From Alphaproteobacteria bacterium (GTDB lineage: Bacteria > Myxococcota_A > UBA796 > CAJQPC01): a stretch of DNA of 64,000 nucleotides. Location: positions 1,608,501 through 1,672,500 of the forward strand of contig JACKEV010000006.1 of assembly GCA_020632795.1 (NCBI GenBank), written 5' to 3'. Both the position numbers and the translations under genes were made by a program. This document shows, piece after piece, positions 47,871 to 57,243 of the stretch (its first letter is position 1; every line of letters begins with the position of its first letter). The notes below the pieces were generated by a model. The model was not told the DNA's origin. It was given only the letters and a program-made list of their open reading frames with translations, and made no database searches.

Positions 47871-48815
47871 ATGTCCAACCGTCAGCACGGTATTCGTCAG
47901 AGTACGTTCAACATCACCGCCATAATCGGCGCGGTCGGCGTATTCCTTGCGCCGGGCGTCGCCTCGGCCGCCTGTCCGGGGCAGTACGCGACGGCGTCCT
48001 GTAGCGCGCAGAGCAGCTACGAGGTCTGCGAGAGCATCAACGAGATCTGGCGTTGCAAGCCGGATGTCTCCAGCACCGGGCAGGGCGTCAGCGCCTACCT
48101 GGTCTGGGATCCGGTCAACCTGGAGTACAGCTCCTACGGCACCGCCGACAACGGCACCGACTTCTGCTGCACCCTGTCCAACACCGCGGGGCTGGAGGAG
48201 GTCCACCTCTACGGGTCGGACCAGTCCGACACCCTGCTGGCGCTGAGCGACCCGGCCAACGGCATGAACGCCGACGCCTACGGCGCCAGCATGGTCAAGG
48301 GCCGCGTCTTCGGCGGCAACGGCGACGACGAGATCCACGGCTCCGACGTGTCCAGCTCCACCTACTCCGAGCACCTGCACGGCGAGGCCGGCGCGGACAT
48401 CATCCTGGGCAACGGCGGCGACGACCTGCTGATCGGCGGCACCCAGGCCGACTACATGGACGGCGGCGACGGCGCCGACGACCTGGTCGGCGAGGCGGGG
48501 CCCGACGTCATGCTGGGCGGCGCGGGCGACGACGTCCTGAACGGCGGCCGCGGCAGCGACAGCATGAACGGCGACAGCGGCAGCGACCACCTCCTGGGCG
48601 ACGAGGGCAACGACTTCCTGTGTGGCGGTGGCTACACCGGCATCCCCGACGCCTTCGACGGCGGCGATGGCCCCGACCAGATCTGCGGCCAGGCCGGCGG
48701 TCTGGAGACGGGCACCGGCGGTCCGAAGTCCGACAAGTGCTACGACGTCACCATCCTGGTCGACAGCTGCTCGACGACGCTGACCTACGACCAGTGCCTC
48801 AACAACTGCCCGTAG
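47871..48815 (+). CDS. Secreted protein with RTX calcium-binding repeats
   Basis: The 314-aa protein starts at ATG 47871 with GGGGAGAG upstream. The signal-like N-terminus (NITAIIGAVGVFLAPGVASA) is followed by a Cys-containing domain, then about eight glycine/aspartate RTX-type nonapeptides (GGNGDDEIHG, GGAGDDVLNGG, GDEGNDFLCGG) that form a calcium-stabilised beta-roll. The C-terminus is Cys-rich and ends in NNCP. It has a classical signal peptide rather than a type I secretion tail. It is likely controlled by the adjacent two-component system. Confidence 0.85.
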   Translation: MSNRQHGIRQSTFNITAIIGAVGVFLAPGVASAACPGQYATASCSAQSSYEVCESINEIWRCKPDVSSTGQGVSAYLVWDPVNLEYSSYGTADNGTDFCCTLSNTAGLEEVHLYGSDQSDTLLALSDPANGMNADAYGASMVKGRVFGGNGDDEIHGSDVSSSTYSEHLHGEAGADIILGNGGDDLLIGGTQADYMDGGDGADDLVGEAGPDVMLGGAGDDVLNGGRGSDSMNGDSGSDHLLGDEGNDFLCGGGYTGIPDAFDGGDGPDQICGQAGGLETGTGGPKSDKCYDVTILVDSCSTTLTYDQCLNNCP

Positions 48816-48832
48816 TCCGGCAGTGAGCTGAA

Positions 48833-48863
48833 GCGCCCGCCTCCCCTCGGGGAGCGCGGGCGC
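48833..48863. terminator. Bidirectional hairpin between convergent genes
   Basis: GCGCCCGC pairs with GCGGGCGC and the inner TCCCC with GGGGA around a two-base loop, with one small internal mismatch. It lies in the 70-base gap between two converging genes. T-tracts are poor on both sides, so termination may rely on the stem alone. Confidence 0.6.
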
Positions 48864-48885
48864 GTTCGCGTTTCAGCGGGTGACC

Positions 48886-50301
48886 TCAGCGACGAGGCCG
48901 CCGCCGCAGGCTCCAGCCGAGCCCAAGCAGAGGCAGCCAGAAGAGCGCGTCCTCTGAGGGCGCGTCCTTGCTGCGCTCGCAGCACCCCCCGACCTGGTTG
49001 CCGGGGTCGATGGTCTGGTCGTCGGCGAACTCCTTGAAGCCCTCCTGGATGGCCCAGCCAGGGTTGGACGAGCCGTTGCGCTCGTAGGCGCCGACGTCGG
49101 GGGCGGTGCCGTCCCGCTCCAGCCCGTTGAAGTCCAGGGTCGGCACCCAGGCGTCGCCCGCCGGGTCCGCCACGCCGAGCAGCGACGACGCGCCGGAGGG
49201 GTAGAAGTCCCAGCCCGCCGCGTCCATGAAGTCCGCGAAGCCGCTGCCCGCGGTGAAGTGCCCCTCCAGCGGGTCGAGCCCCTCGACGAAGCCCGTCAGC
49301 ACGTTGCCGGAGATGTAGTTGTCGAGGTCGATCTCGCCCTCGCCAGCGTGGAAGGCCTTGCCGGTGGGGTTGGCCACCGCGTTGTTGGCCAGCACCATGT
49401 CGGGCCGGCCGGCCCAGTGCTGGACATAGATGCCCCAGTCGTCGGTGTTGGCCACGGTGTTGTGGCTGATGACCAGGGCCTCCAGGCTGTCGCGGGAGTC
49501 CTGGGAGTAGATGCCGTAGCCCTCGACGTTGAAGACGACGTTGTTGCGGACCACCCCCGAGCCCTGGAGCTGGAGCCCGATGCTGGCGATGCCCCACATC
49601 ACGTTGCCCTCGACCACGTTGGGCTCGCCGTACTCCGTGGAGTTGATGAGTACGCCCCGATAACCCAGGTTGTACATGACGTTGTCGAGGATCTGGTTGT
49701 TCTGGCCGCCGTTGTCGATCGCCACGCCGTACCCCCGGTCGGAGGGCAGATCGTGGATCCAGTTGCCCACGATCTCGCTGTCCTGCAGCCAGCAGGACGC
49801 ATCCCCGCAGCCCGCGTAGATGCCCGAGGCGTTGGTGGCGTCGAAGATGTGGTTGTCCTGGATGGTGATGGCGCTGTTGTCACCCGCCAGGTAGATGGCG
49901 GTCCGCGACAGGTCCCCCAGCTCGTTGTCCTGGAGGGTGATGTGGTTGCTGCCGCTGACCCGGAAGCCGCCGGTCTGGACGTCCTCGTTGGAGGGATCGG
50001 CGCTCAGGGTCAGGCCGGTGACCTCCATGTAGGAGGAGTCGCTGATCCGCACGATGTAGTCGTTGATCCCGGGCCCCTCCAGGATGACCTCGTCGCTGCC
50101 AGCGGCGGAGATGAGGATGGGGTCGCTCTCGGTCCCCTCTCCTGTCCAGGAGAGCGGTGACTCCAGCGTGTAGGTGCCGCCGTTGAAGACGATCTCGTCA
50201 CCCGGCCCCATGCTGGAGGTCAGCGCGGCGACGTCATCGCCCGGGTTCAGGGTCACGCTCGCGGCGAAGGCGGGCCCGGTCATGAGGGACAGCAGGATCA
50301 C
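48886..50301 (-). CDS. Right-handed parallel beta-helix protein with MYXO-CTERM tail
   Basis: The 471-aa protein starts at GTG 50301, six bases after AGGAG; a TTG six codons further upstream is less likely. The signal is ILLSLMTGPAFA. The body has regular beta-helix turns (ITLQDNELGDLSRTAIYLAG, VVEGNVMWGIASIGLQLQGS, VVRNNVVFNVEGYGIYSQ), as in pectate-lyase-like or NosD-like surface proteins. The C-terminus GGCCERSKD...LFWLPLLGLGWSLRRRPRR is a MYXO-CTERM-like sorting signal. It is probably surface-exposed; no catalytic residues are recognised. It follows the MopE/beta-helix gene on the same strand. Confidence 0.85.
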   Translation of the reverse strand: MILLSLMTGPAFAASVTLNPGDDVAALTSSMGPGDEIVFNGGTYTLESPLSWTGEGTESDPILISAAGSDEVILEGPGINDYIVRISDSSYMEVTGLTLSADPSNEDVQTGGFRVSGSNHITLQDNELGDLSRTAIYLAGDNSAITIQDNHIFDATNASGIYAGCGDASCWLQDSEIVGNWIHDLPSDRGYGVAIDNGGQNNQILDNVMYNLGYRGVLINSTEYGEPNVVEGNVMWGIASIGLQLQGSGVVRNNVVFNVEGYGIYSQDSRDSLEALVISHNTVANTDDWGIYVQHWAGRPDMVLANNAVANPTGKAFHAGEGEIDLDNYISGNVLTGFVEGLDPLEGHFTAGSGFADFMDAAGWDFYPSGASSLLGVADPAGDAWVPTLDFNGLERDGTAPDVGAYERNGSSNPGWAIQEGFKEFADDQTIDPGNQVGGCCERSKDAPSEDALFWLPLLGLGWSLRRRPRR

Positions 50302-50324
50302 GGTCGACTCCTGGCGCAATTCGC

Positions 50325-52427
50325 TCAGGGGGCAGCAGGGCCCCCGGTGTAGCCTCGATCGTTCTGTGAACCATCCTGGTCGTTGAAGCGGCTGTCCGGT
50401 GGCCCGCTGTTGATCTCAGCGGAGCCCGACCCCAGCCGGAGGTCGTCGTCGTCGGGGTTGCGGTTGTCGTTCTGGGTGACGAACCCAGGGTTGCGGCGCT
50501 CGTTGTCGTTGACGCCAGCGCTGGCCTCACCGCCGAAGTCCGTGCCGGAGCTGGTGGCGAAGGCCGTGTTCCAGCCCACGTCGGCCCCGGCGCCCGTGGC
50601 CACGTAGAGGCCATCAGGCCCCGCGCTCCAGGTGACGAGGTTGCTCAGCAGCTCGAGCCCGGAGGCGTCGGCGGCCGTGACCGCGAGGCCCGCCCCGGTG
50701 GCGGTGGCCGTGTTGGCGTAGAGGGTGTTGTTCACGAAGAGGAAGCCGGCCCGGGTGCCCCCGATGGACACACCGCCGCCCGAGGCGCCGCCGTTGTTGT
50801 CCTGGATCAGGTTGTTGCGCACCACGCTGTCGCTGTCGTTCACGTCCACGAAGGACATCGCGCCGCCCGCGGAGCTGGCGGTGTTCAGGGCCATCTCGTT
50901 GCGCTCGATCACCAGGTCGCTGCCGCCGATGACCGCGACCGCGCCGCCCTTGTCGGTGGCGGTGTTGCTGCGGAACCAGCCGTCGGTCAGCTCCAGGGTG
51001 GAGCTGTCGGAGACGATCGCGCCGCCGCGCACCCCCTGGTTGCCGCTGTAGGAGGAGCCCGCGTCGACCATCTCGGCGCTCAGGAGCGCCACTGCGCCGC
51101 CGTCATCGACCGCGGTGTTGTTCTCGAACACGCAGTCCGTGGCGACCACCAGCGACGAGGACGCCGAGAGCGCGCCCCCGTCGCCCGAGCAGGTGTTGCC
51201 GCTGAAGATCACGCCGTCGAGCAGCAGCTCGGCGTCCACGGCGCGGATGGCGCCGCCGTCCCCGCCGACGTTTGAGCCGGACAAGGTCACGTCCGCCAGC
51301 GTGAGGGAGGCGCCGTCAGACAGCTCGAAGATGCGGGAGGACTCGGGGGGCGACAGGGTCACCGCCTCCGCGCCCTCGCCGATGATGGACAGCTCGACGC
51401 CGCTGAGGCTGCGGGAGACGGTGTAGCTGCCCGCCGCCAGCCACGCGGTGCGGCAGGTGTTGTCCAGGTTGGAGAGCGCGGTGTCCAGGTCGGTGTAGGG
51501 GAACTGATCGGTGCCGTGCTGCTCGCCGGTGTGGTTGGGGTCGACCACCACGGGGTAGGCGGAGGGGTTGGTGTCGTCGCAGTCGCCTGCGCCTGAGCAG
51601 ACCGAGTGACCGTCACCGTCCTGATCGATGTCATCGATCACGCCAGAGCAGTCGGAGTCCCGGCCGTCGCAGACCTCGGCGCGGCCGGGGTTGGCCAGCG
51701 CGTCGTCGTCGTCGCAGTCGTTGGTGCAGAGGCTGTAGCCGTCGCCGTCGAGGTCGTCGTTGTCGTGCTCGCTGCCGTCGCAGTCGGTGTCCTTGTTGTC
51801 GCAGATCTCGGTGGCGCCCGGGTGCACGTTGCGATCGCCGTCGTCGCAGTCTCCGTCGCAGAGGCGGTAGCCGTCGCCGTCGCTGTCGGCCTCGTCGGAG
51901 CCGGCGCTGCCGCTGCAGTCGTTGTCCCGGCCGTCGCAGATCTCGGCGGCGCCCGGGTGGACGTCGGGGTTGCCGTCGTCGCAGTCGCCGTCGGAGACCC
52001 GGTAGCCGTCGCCGTCGTCGTCGGCCTCGGAGGCGCTGCCCTGACCCACGAGGTCCACCAGCACGCTGCTGGTCTCGCCGTCGTCGAAGCGGATCTGGAT
52101 CTGGCCCAGGTAGCGGTCCTCGTCGCGCGGCGTGAACGTGACGGTGACGTCGAGCACGAGATCCTCGGCCAGCAGCAGGCTGCCGTCCCGGTCGATGTCG
52201 AAGACGCCGCTGTCCCCCTCGATGAGCTGGACCGAGAGGACCTCGACCTCCCCGTCGCCGCCGTTGCTGAGCGTGAGGGAGAGCTGGGCCTCCGAGCTTA
52301 TGGGGACCGTGCCGAAGTCCAGCGCGGTCTCGGTGATCGAGAGGCTGGGCGGGAGCGGGTCGCCGCCCTTGCATGCGGCTGCGAGCAGCCCGATGAGGGG
52401 CAGCCAGATGATCGCCCGACGGTTCAT
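50325..52427 (-). CDS. Lipoprotein with Ig-like, MopE metal-binding and beta-helix domains
   Basis: The 700-aa protein has the lipobox LIGLLAAAC. Next is an Ig-like domain (about 30-150, TALDFGTVPISSEAQLSLTL). Four Asp-rich MopE-type repeats follow (DGDGYRVSDGDCDDGNPDVH, AEICDGRDNDCSG and variants), a motif thought to bind divalent metal. A parallel beta-helix with GGA and FxxN repeats (GDGGALSASSS, FENNTAVDDGGAV) resembles polymorphic outer-membrane repeats. It has no MYXO-CTERM tail. ATG 52427 is chosen for the lipobox spacing and an AGGAGG ten bases upstream. It probably displays an adhesive or metal-binding stalk on the cell surface. Confidence 0.85.
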   Translation of the reverse strand: MNRRAIIWLPLIGLLAAACKGGDPLPPSLSITETALDFGTVPISSEAQLSLTLSNGGDGEVEVLSVQLIEGDSGVFDIDRDGSLLLAEDLVLDVTVTFTPRDEDRYLGQIQIRFDDGETSSVLVDLVGQGSASEADDDGDGYRVSDGDCDDGNPDVHPGAAEICDGRDNDCSGSAGSDEADSDGDGYRLCDGDCDDGDRNVHPGATEICDNKDTDCDGSEHDNDDLDGDGYSLCTNDCDDDDALANPGRAEVCDGRDSDCSGVIDDIDQDGDGHSVCSGAGDCDDTNPSAYPVVVDPNHTGEQHGTDQFPYTDLDTALSNLDNTCRTAWLAAGSYTVSRSLSGVELSIIGEGAEAVTLSPPESSRIFELSDGASLTLADVTLSGSNVGGDGGAIRAVDAELLLDGVIFSGNTCSGDGGALSASSSLVVATDCVFENNTAVDDGGAVALLSAEMVDAGSSYSGNQGVRGGAIVSDSSTLELTDGWFRSNTATDKGGAVAVIGGSDLVIERNEMALNTASSAGGAMSFVDVNDSDSVVRNNLIQDNNGGASGGGVSIGGTRAGFLFVNNTLYANTATATGAGLAVTAADASGLELLSNLVTWSAGPDGLYVATGAGADVGWNTAFATSSGTDFGGEASAGVNDNERRNPGFVTQNDNRNPDDDDLRLGSGSAEINSGPPDSRFNDQDGSQNDRGYTGGPAAP

Positions 52428-52525
52428 CGCGCGGGGTCCTCCTCCAACGGGGTCGTGGCCACGTAACCAGTATGGCTCGGGTTCGGGCAGGATGAAAAAA
52501 ACTTTCTTCCGTGATGACAAGGATG

Positions 52526-52531
52526 TATAAT
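52526..52531 (+). promoter_or_regulatory. Consensus -10 box of the lipoprotein/DUF1501 operon
   Basis: TATAAT is an exact match, set in a locally AT-rich part of the 221-base divergent region 52428-52648. The -35 position at 17-base spacing is poor (TTTCTT), so an activator may be needed. It would start the six-gene plus-strand operon. Confidence 0.5.
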
Positions 52532-52648
52532 AGGCGTGGATGGGTGTGCAGCCGCACGATGCAGCCTCCGGCCTCCAAGAAGACCGCGCCGGACGCCCCG
52601 CCAACCTCGCCAAGACGACAGCACCTCATTCCGAGTGAACGGAGCCCC

Positions 52649-53305
52649 GTGATCCCCCGTACACTTCGCCTGGCGGTCTTCATCCCGGCTCTGGCCGTGG
52701 CCTGTCAGGGCCCCGAGGACGACAACCCGGTGGGCATTCCCCCCGTCGACAGCGACGACACGCTGCTGACCGACGACTCCAGCGGGTTCCCCATCGACAC
52801 CTCGCCGGACAGCGGCTTCGACCTCTCCCCCAACCACACGCTCACGATCGAGCAGTGGGGCGAGTGGGAGCTGTCCCCCTTCGGCGGCCCGTACACCGCG
52901 CTGGTGGGCGAGCTGCGGGCCTGGGAGTACCTGGACAGCCAGCGGCCCCCCGAGGACTCCGCCGACACCGGCGACTACCCCGCCGACGCGCTCCTGTGTG
53001 ACGTCACCTTCTCGCTGGTGGGGGCGCCGTCCGAGGAGGCCTGCGCGGGCTGTGACTTCACCTTCGACGTGGACTTCTATCTGGTGGACGGCAACCCCGA
53101 CGACTGCCGCGATCCCGACATGCCCGCCCACGGCGACACCCGGCGCTACGGCTTCTCGTCCTCCGCCGAGCAGCTCCTCTATGACTTCGGCGACGCCGGG
53201 CAGTGGCTGCCCTGGTGGGACGCCTGGCGCGCGGGCGACTCGGTGTACTTCCAGTGGGTCGCCACCCTGGGCATCGCCATCGAAGACGACGAGGAGGACG
53301 AGTGA
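52649..53305 (+). CDS. Lipoprotein, first gene of the DUF1501 operon
   Basis: The 218-aa protein starts at GTG 52649 (GGAG four bases upstream). The signal is VIPRTLRLAVFIPALAVAC. A linker rich in Asp and Ser (PVDSDDTLLTDDSS) leads to a beta-rich domain with CDVTFSLVGAPSEEACAGC. The tail is acidic (IEDDEEDE). No family is recognised. The stop overlaps the next ATG. Confidence 0.75.
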   Translation: MIPRTLRLAVFIPALAVACQGPEDDNPVGIPPVDSDDTLLTDDSSGFPIDTSPDSGFDLSPNHTLTIEQWGEWELSPFGGPYTALVGELRAWEYLDSQRPPEDSADTGDYPADALLCDVTFSLVGAPSEEACAGCDFTFDVDFYLVDGNPDDCRDPDMPAHGDTRRYGFSSSAEQLLYDFGDAGQWLPWWDAWRAGDSVYFQWVATLGIAIEDDEEDE

Positions 53306-54303
53306 TGCTCTCCCTGACGCTGCTCGCCCTCGCCTGCACCGAGGAGCCCGAGACCGTCGACCCGGGCCCCGATCCTGCGCACCTCGAGCCGCCCTCCCTC
53401 GACGGCATCGACGTCCCCGGGGCCTTCGAGGAGATGCTCGCCCTCGGCCTGGCCGTGGACATGCGGCCGGCCTGGCAGGGCCACGTCGACACCCTGGCCA
53501 TGGGCGAGCCCGGCTGCCCCGATCTCTACACCGGGATGGCCGATGAGGACATGATGATGGACGCGCCGGGGCTGTCCTGGAGCGATCGCTGCCGGACCAC
53601 CGCCGGGGACACCTTCGCCGGCTTCGTGTACTGGGAGAACGACCTCGTCGCCACCACCGACGAGACCTCGGGCACCTACGTCGACGGCGTGCGCTCCCTG
53701 GAGGCCGACGGCGTGGTGGCTGACGGCGACGCGGTGCTCTACGAGTTCGACGGCGAGGGCACCGACGCGATGAGCCTCATCGAGGACGGCGAGTACGTGC
53801 GCTGGACCTACGCCAGCCAGCTCCGCGCCACGGTCACCGGGTCGGTGCCCTTCGGCGACGGCGCGCTGGCCGGGGGCTGGCGCACCGACATGCAGCTCAA
53901 CTACAGCGGCGGCGACGTCGACCGCCTGAGCGCCCAGGGCAACGTCTTCCTGTTCGAGTCCCGGGTGCAGGACCGCTTCGACTCCCTCAACGTCAACATC
54001 GAGCTGATCGGCCCCACCGGCGCGGGGCCCGAGGACTGCCAGGCCGAGCCGCTGGGCTACATCAGCCTGCGGGACGAGGACGCCTTCTGGTACGACCTCG
54101 TCTTCCAGCCCCGCTACGGCGATGACGACGACTACGACAACGACCCCTACTCCGACTGCGACGGCTGCGGCGTGCTCTATGTGCGCGGCGTCGAGCAGCC
54201 CGATCCCGTCTGCCCCGACTTCGACTGGATCTGGGCGACCCTGAGCCCGCCGGACCCGGCGGACTACGTGCTCTCCACCCGCGACCTTGGCGAGGAGGAC
54301 TGA
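53305..54303 (+). CDS. Lipoprotein, second gene of the DUF1501 operon
   Basis: The 332-aa protein has a minimal signal, MLSLTLLALAC. The mature part is acidic and aromatic (FAGFVYWENDLVATTDETSG, TDMQLNYSGGDVDRLSAQGN, GDDDDYDNDPYSDCDGCGVL). The shape suggests an extended beta-sheet, but I cannot assign a family. It overlaps both neighbours by one base (TGATG junctions), so it is translated as part of the operon. Confidence 0.75.
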   Translation: MLSLTLLALACTEEPETVDPGPDPAHLEPPSLDGIDVPGAFEEMLALGLAVDMRPAWQGHVDTLAMGEPGCPDLYTGMADEDMMMDAPGLSWSDRCRTTAGDTFAGFVYWENDLVATTDETSGTYVDGVRSLEADGVVADGDAVLYEFDGEGTDAMSLIEDGEYVRWTYASQLRATVTGSVPFGDGALAGGWRTDMQLNYSGGDVDRLSAQGNVFLFESRVQDRFDSLNVNIELIGPTGAGPEDCQAEPLGYISLRDEDAFWYDLVFQPRYGDDDDYDNDPYSDCDGCGVLYVRGVEQPDPVCPDFDWIWATLSPPDPADYVLSTRDLGEED

Positions 54304-55958
54304 TGACCCTGGGACTTCTTGCGGTTGGCCTGCCCCTGCTGGGCCTGTCCGGCTGTGACACCGCAGAGACCACCGAGCCCGTGGTCGAGGAGGGCATCAC
54401 CCTCCTGACCCCGCGCGAGCAGCTCATCCGGCTGTCGGTCGACCTGCGCGGCGTACACCCCTCCGAGACCGAGCTGGAGGCCATTGAGGCCAACCCGGAT
54501 CTCTACGTCGAGTTCGCGGACCGCTACCTGGAAGACGACCGCTTCCTGGACCGCGTGGAGGAGATCTTCAACCACCACTACCGCACCCGCACCGGCGACA
54601 CCTACTTCGACGTCGAGGAGGCCGGCCTGGGCGTGGTGGGCGAGAGCCGGGTGGCCGACTCCATCGCCGACGAGCCCCTCAAGCTCATCCGGCACATCGT
54701 CGACCACGACCTGCCGTGGTCCCAGGTGGTCACCGCCGACTACACCATGTCCGACCCGCTGCTCGCGGCGATGTGGGACCTGGACTACCCCGAGGACGGC
54801 TCGGGCTGGCAGCAGGCCTGGTACAAGGACGGCCGCGAGCACGCCGGCGTGCTGTCCATGACCACCATGTGGCTGCGCTACCCCTCCGCCGGGGTCAACG
54901 GCAACCGCCACCGGGCCAACACCATCAGCCGGGTGCTGCTGTGCGACGACTATCTCGCGCGGCCGGTGAGCTTCTCCCGCTCCCAGATCGACGCGCTGAC
55001 CTCGGGCGACCCCGAGGACGTCATCCGGGACACCCCGACCTGCCAGTCCTGCCACTCCAGCCTGGACCCGCTGGCGGCCCACTTCTTCGGCTTCTGGTGG
55101 GAGATCGAGGGCGATCTGGACGACCAGACCCTCTACCGCCCCGAGGACGAGGAGCTGTGGCGCGACTACAGCGGCCGTGAGCCCGGCTACTTCGGCCTGC
55201 CCACCGCCAACCTCCGGGAGCTTGGCGACCAGCTCGCCGAGGACCCCCGCTTCGTGGACTGCGCGGTGCAGCAGGTCTTCGAGGGCATCACCCAGCGGGA
55301 CCTGAGCGACCTGGACTGGGAGGAGGTCTCCGTCCACCGCGACGCGTTCGCCGACTCCGGGCTGATGGTGCGCGCGCTGGTGCGCTCCATCGTCAACTCC
55401 GACCGCTACCGGGCGGCGGCGACCGCTGACGAGGCCCTTGGGGAGCGCCTCTCCACGGTCAAGACCGTGTCGCCCTCCCAGCTCTCCTCCATCATCGAGG
55501 GCAAGACCGGCTACAAGTGGACCTTCGACGGGCGCGACGCCCTGGTCCGCAACGAGCTGGGGCTCGCGGTGCTCGGCGGCGGCATCGACAGCCGCTACGT
55601 CACCACCCCCAACTACGAGCCGTCGGTGGGGCTGGTGTTCATCCAGGAGCGCCTGTCCCAGAACGCGGCGCGCTACGTGGTCGACCACGACCTCGACCCC
55701 GAGCGCGCCGACGACGCCATCCTGCTCCAGTACGTCACCATCGAGGACCGCCCCGAGACCAGCGCGGACGCCTTCGAGGCGCAGATCCGGGACCTGTACC
55801 TCCAGGTCACCGGGCTCCCGCTGGACAACGAGGCGACCGAGCCCGCCGCTCTGACCACGCTGTGGAAGGAGGTGTACTCGGTCGAGGGCGACGCTGAGAC
55901 CGCCTGGGCCGGCGTGCTCTCCGTCGTGCTCCGCGATCCCCGCATCCTGTTCTATTGA
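54303..55958 (+). CDS. DUF1549-like lipoprotein with CxxCH motif
   Basis: The 551-aa protein has the lipobox LLGLSGC. The N-terminal part (QLIRLSVDLRGVHPSETELE, DRYLEDDRFLDRVEEIFNHH) resembles the DUF1549 domain of Planctomycete-type cytochrome proteins. A CQSCHSSLDPLA motif near 55041 could bind haem c or zinc. The remaining half is helical. DUF1549 proteins are normally found with DUF1501 proteins, and one follows here by 13 bases. Function is unknown; a role in cell-surface or periplasmic processing is usually suggested. Confidence 0.75.
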   Translation: MTLGLLAVGLPLLGLSGCDTAETTEPVVEEGITLLTPREQLIRLSVDLRGVHPSETELEAIEANPDLYVEFADRYLEDDRFLDRVEEIFNHHYRTRTGDTYFDVEEAGLGVVGESRVADSIADEPLKLIRHIVDHDLPWSQVVTADYTMSDPLLAAMWDLDYPEDGSGWQQAWYKDGREHAGVLSMTTMWLRYPSAGVNGNRHRANTISRVLLCDDYLARPVSFSRSQIDALTSGDPEDVIRDTPTCQSCHSSLDPLAAHFFGFWWEIEGDLDDQTLYRPEDEELWRDYSGREPGYFGLPTANLRELGDQLAEDPRFVDCAVQQVFEGITQRDLSDLDWEEVSVHRDAFADSGLMVRALVRSIVNSDRYRAAATADEALGERLSTVKTVSPSQLSSIIEGKTGYKWTFDGRDALVRNELGLAVLGGGIDSRYVTTPNYEPSVGLVFIQERLSQNAARYVVDHDLDPERADDAILLQYVTIEDRPETSADAFEAQIRDLYLQVTGLPLDNEATEPAALTTLWKEVYSVEGDAETAWAGVLSVVLRDPRILFY

Positions 55959-55971
55959 TTTGGAGGCAGCC

Positions 55972-57243
55972 ATGAAGACCAACCGTCGTCAACTCCTCCA
56001 GGGCGCTGCGGCACTCTGGGCCGCGACCACCGCCGGACTGACCGTGTCCACCCGGGCCGCGCACGCGGCGCGCGGGGAGCGCAAGTTCCTGTTCTTCTTC
56101 GCCGGGGGCGGGTGGGACGCCACGCCGCTCGACCCCAAGTTCGGCGAGGACGGCATCTCCCCCATCGACGGGACCGACATGGACCCGGACACCTGGCGGG
56201 CGGAGATCGGGAACCTGAGCTGGTCCGGCGGCGACGACCGCCCCGCGATGGACCGCTTCTTCACCCGCTGGGGCAACCAGGCCGCCCTGGTGCGCGGCGT
56301 CAACGTCCACTCCGCCGGGCATGAGTCCGGCCGCCAGTGGGCGATGACCGGCACCTCGTCGTCCAACTACCCCGACTGGCCCACCACCCTGGCGGCCTTC
56401 GGCTCCGGCGACTACCCCATGCCGCACCTCGTGTTCTCGGGGCCCGCCTACCCGGGCAACCAGGGCGCCGCCCTGGTCCGAGGCGGCGGCGGCACGCTTC
56501 TCGACCTCATCGACGGCTCCATCGTCACCCAGCCGGACGTGCGCACCGACCCGTTCGCCACCCCGGCCGACTCCATGATGGACGCCCTGGTCTACGGGCG
56601 CGCGGCGCAGTTCGCGGCGTCGCGCGAGGGCCTCGGGGCCAGCCGCGCCGAGGACCTGCTGGGCAGCCTGGAGCGCTCGATGGAGCTGGAGGGCCGCCGC
56701 TTCGAAGCCGGCCTGGGCGACACCGGGAGCACGATGCTCGACCAGGCCATCATGGCCTGCGAGGTCATGCGCCTGGGCCTGAGCCGCTGCGCGATGGTCT
56801 CCATCCCGGGCGGCTGGGACACCCACGGCGGCAACCAGAACGTCGGGCCCCAGATGGACAACTTCTTCGACGGCCTCCACGAGCTGTTCGAGCACCTGGC
56901 CTCCACCCCGGGGCGGGACGCGCCCTGGCTGATCGACGAGGTCGTGGTGGTGGCCGCCAGCGAGCTGGGCCGCACCCCGCGCTTCAACGGCAGCATGGGC
57001 CGGGACCACTGGCCCTACACCTCGATGATGGTCGCGGGCTCCGGCGTGCGCGGCAACCGGGTGTTCGGGCAGACCGACGACGGCTTCATCGCCCTGCCGG
57101 TGGACTTCGAGACCGGCCAGCGCTCTGACAGCGGCGACATCATCGGCACCGAGAACGTGGGCACCGCGCTGCTCCAGCTCGGCGGCCTGGATCCGGAGAA
57201 CCACCTGCCCGGCATCCAGCCGCTGACGGGCCTGCTTCGATGA
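55972..57243 (+). CDS. DUF1501 family protein, Tat-exported
   Basis: The 423-aa protein starts at ATG 55972 (GGAGG five bases upstream). The N-terminus TNRRQLLQGAAALWAATTAG is a twin-arginine signal. The body is a sulfatase-like DUF1501 fold: FFFAGGGWDATPLDP, GVNVHSAGHESG, MVSIPGGWDTHGGNQN, VVVAASELGRTPRFNGSMGR, DHWPYTSMM. The family resembles alkaline-phosphatase-type hydrolases but has no proven substrate. It is translated with the DUF1549-like and CxxCH lipoproteins. Confidence 0.9.
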   Translation: MKTNRRQLLQGAAALWAATTAGLTVSTRAAHAARGERKFLFFFAGGGWDATPLDPKFGEDGISPIDGTDMDPDTWRAEIGNLSWSGGDDRPAMDRFFTRWGNQAALVRGVNVHSAGHESGRQWAMTGTSSSNYPDWPTTLAAFGSGDYPMPHLVFSGPAYPGNQGAALVRGGGGTLLDLIDGSIVTQPDVRTDPFATPADSMMDALVYGRAAQFAASREGLGASRAEDLLGSLERSMELEGRRFEAGLGDTGSTMLDQAIMACEVMRLGLSRCAMVSIPGGWDTHGGNQNVGPQMDNFFDGLHELFEHLASTPGRDAPWLIDEVVVVAASELGRTPRFNGSMGRDHWPYTSMMVAGSGVRGNRVFGQTDDGFIALPVDFETGQRSDSGDIIGTENVGTALLQLGGLDPENHLPGIQPLTGLLR

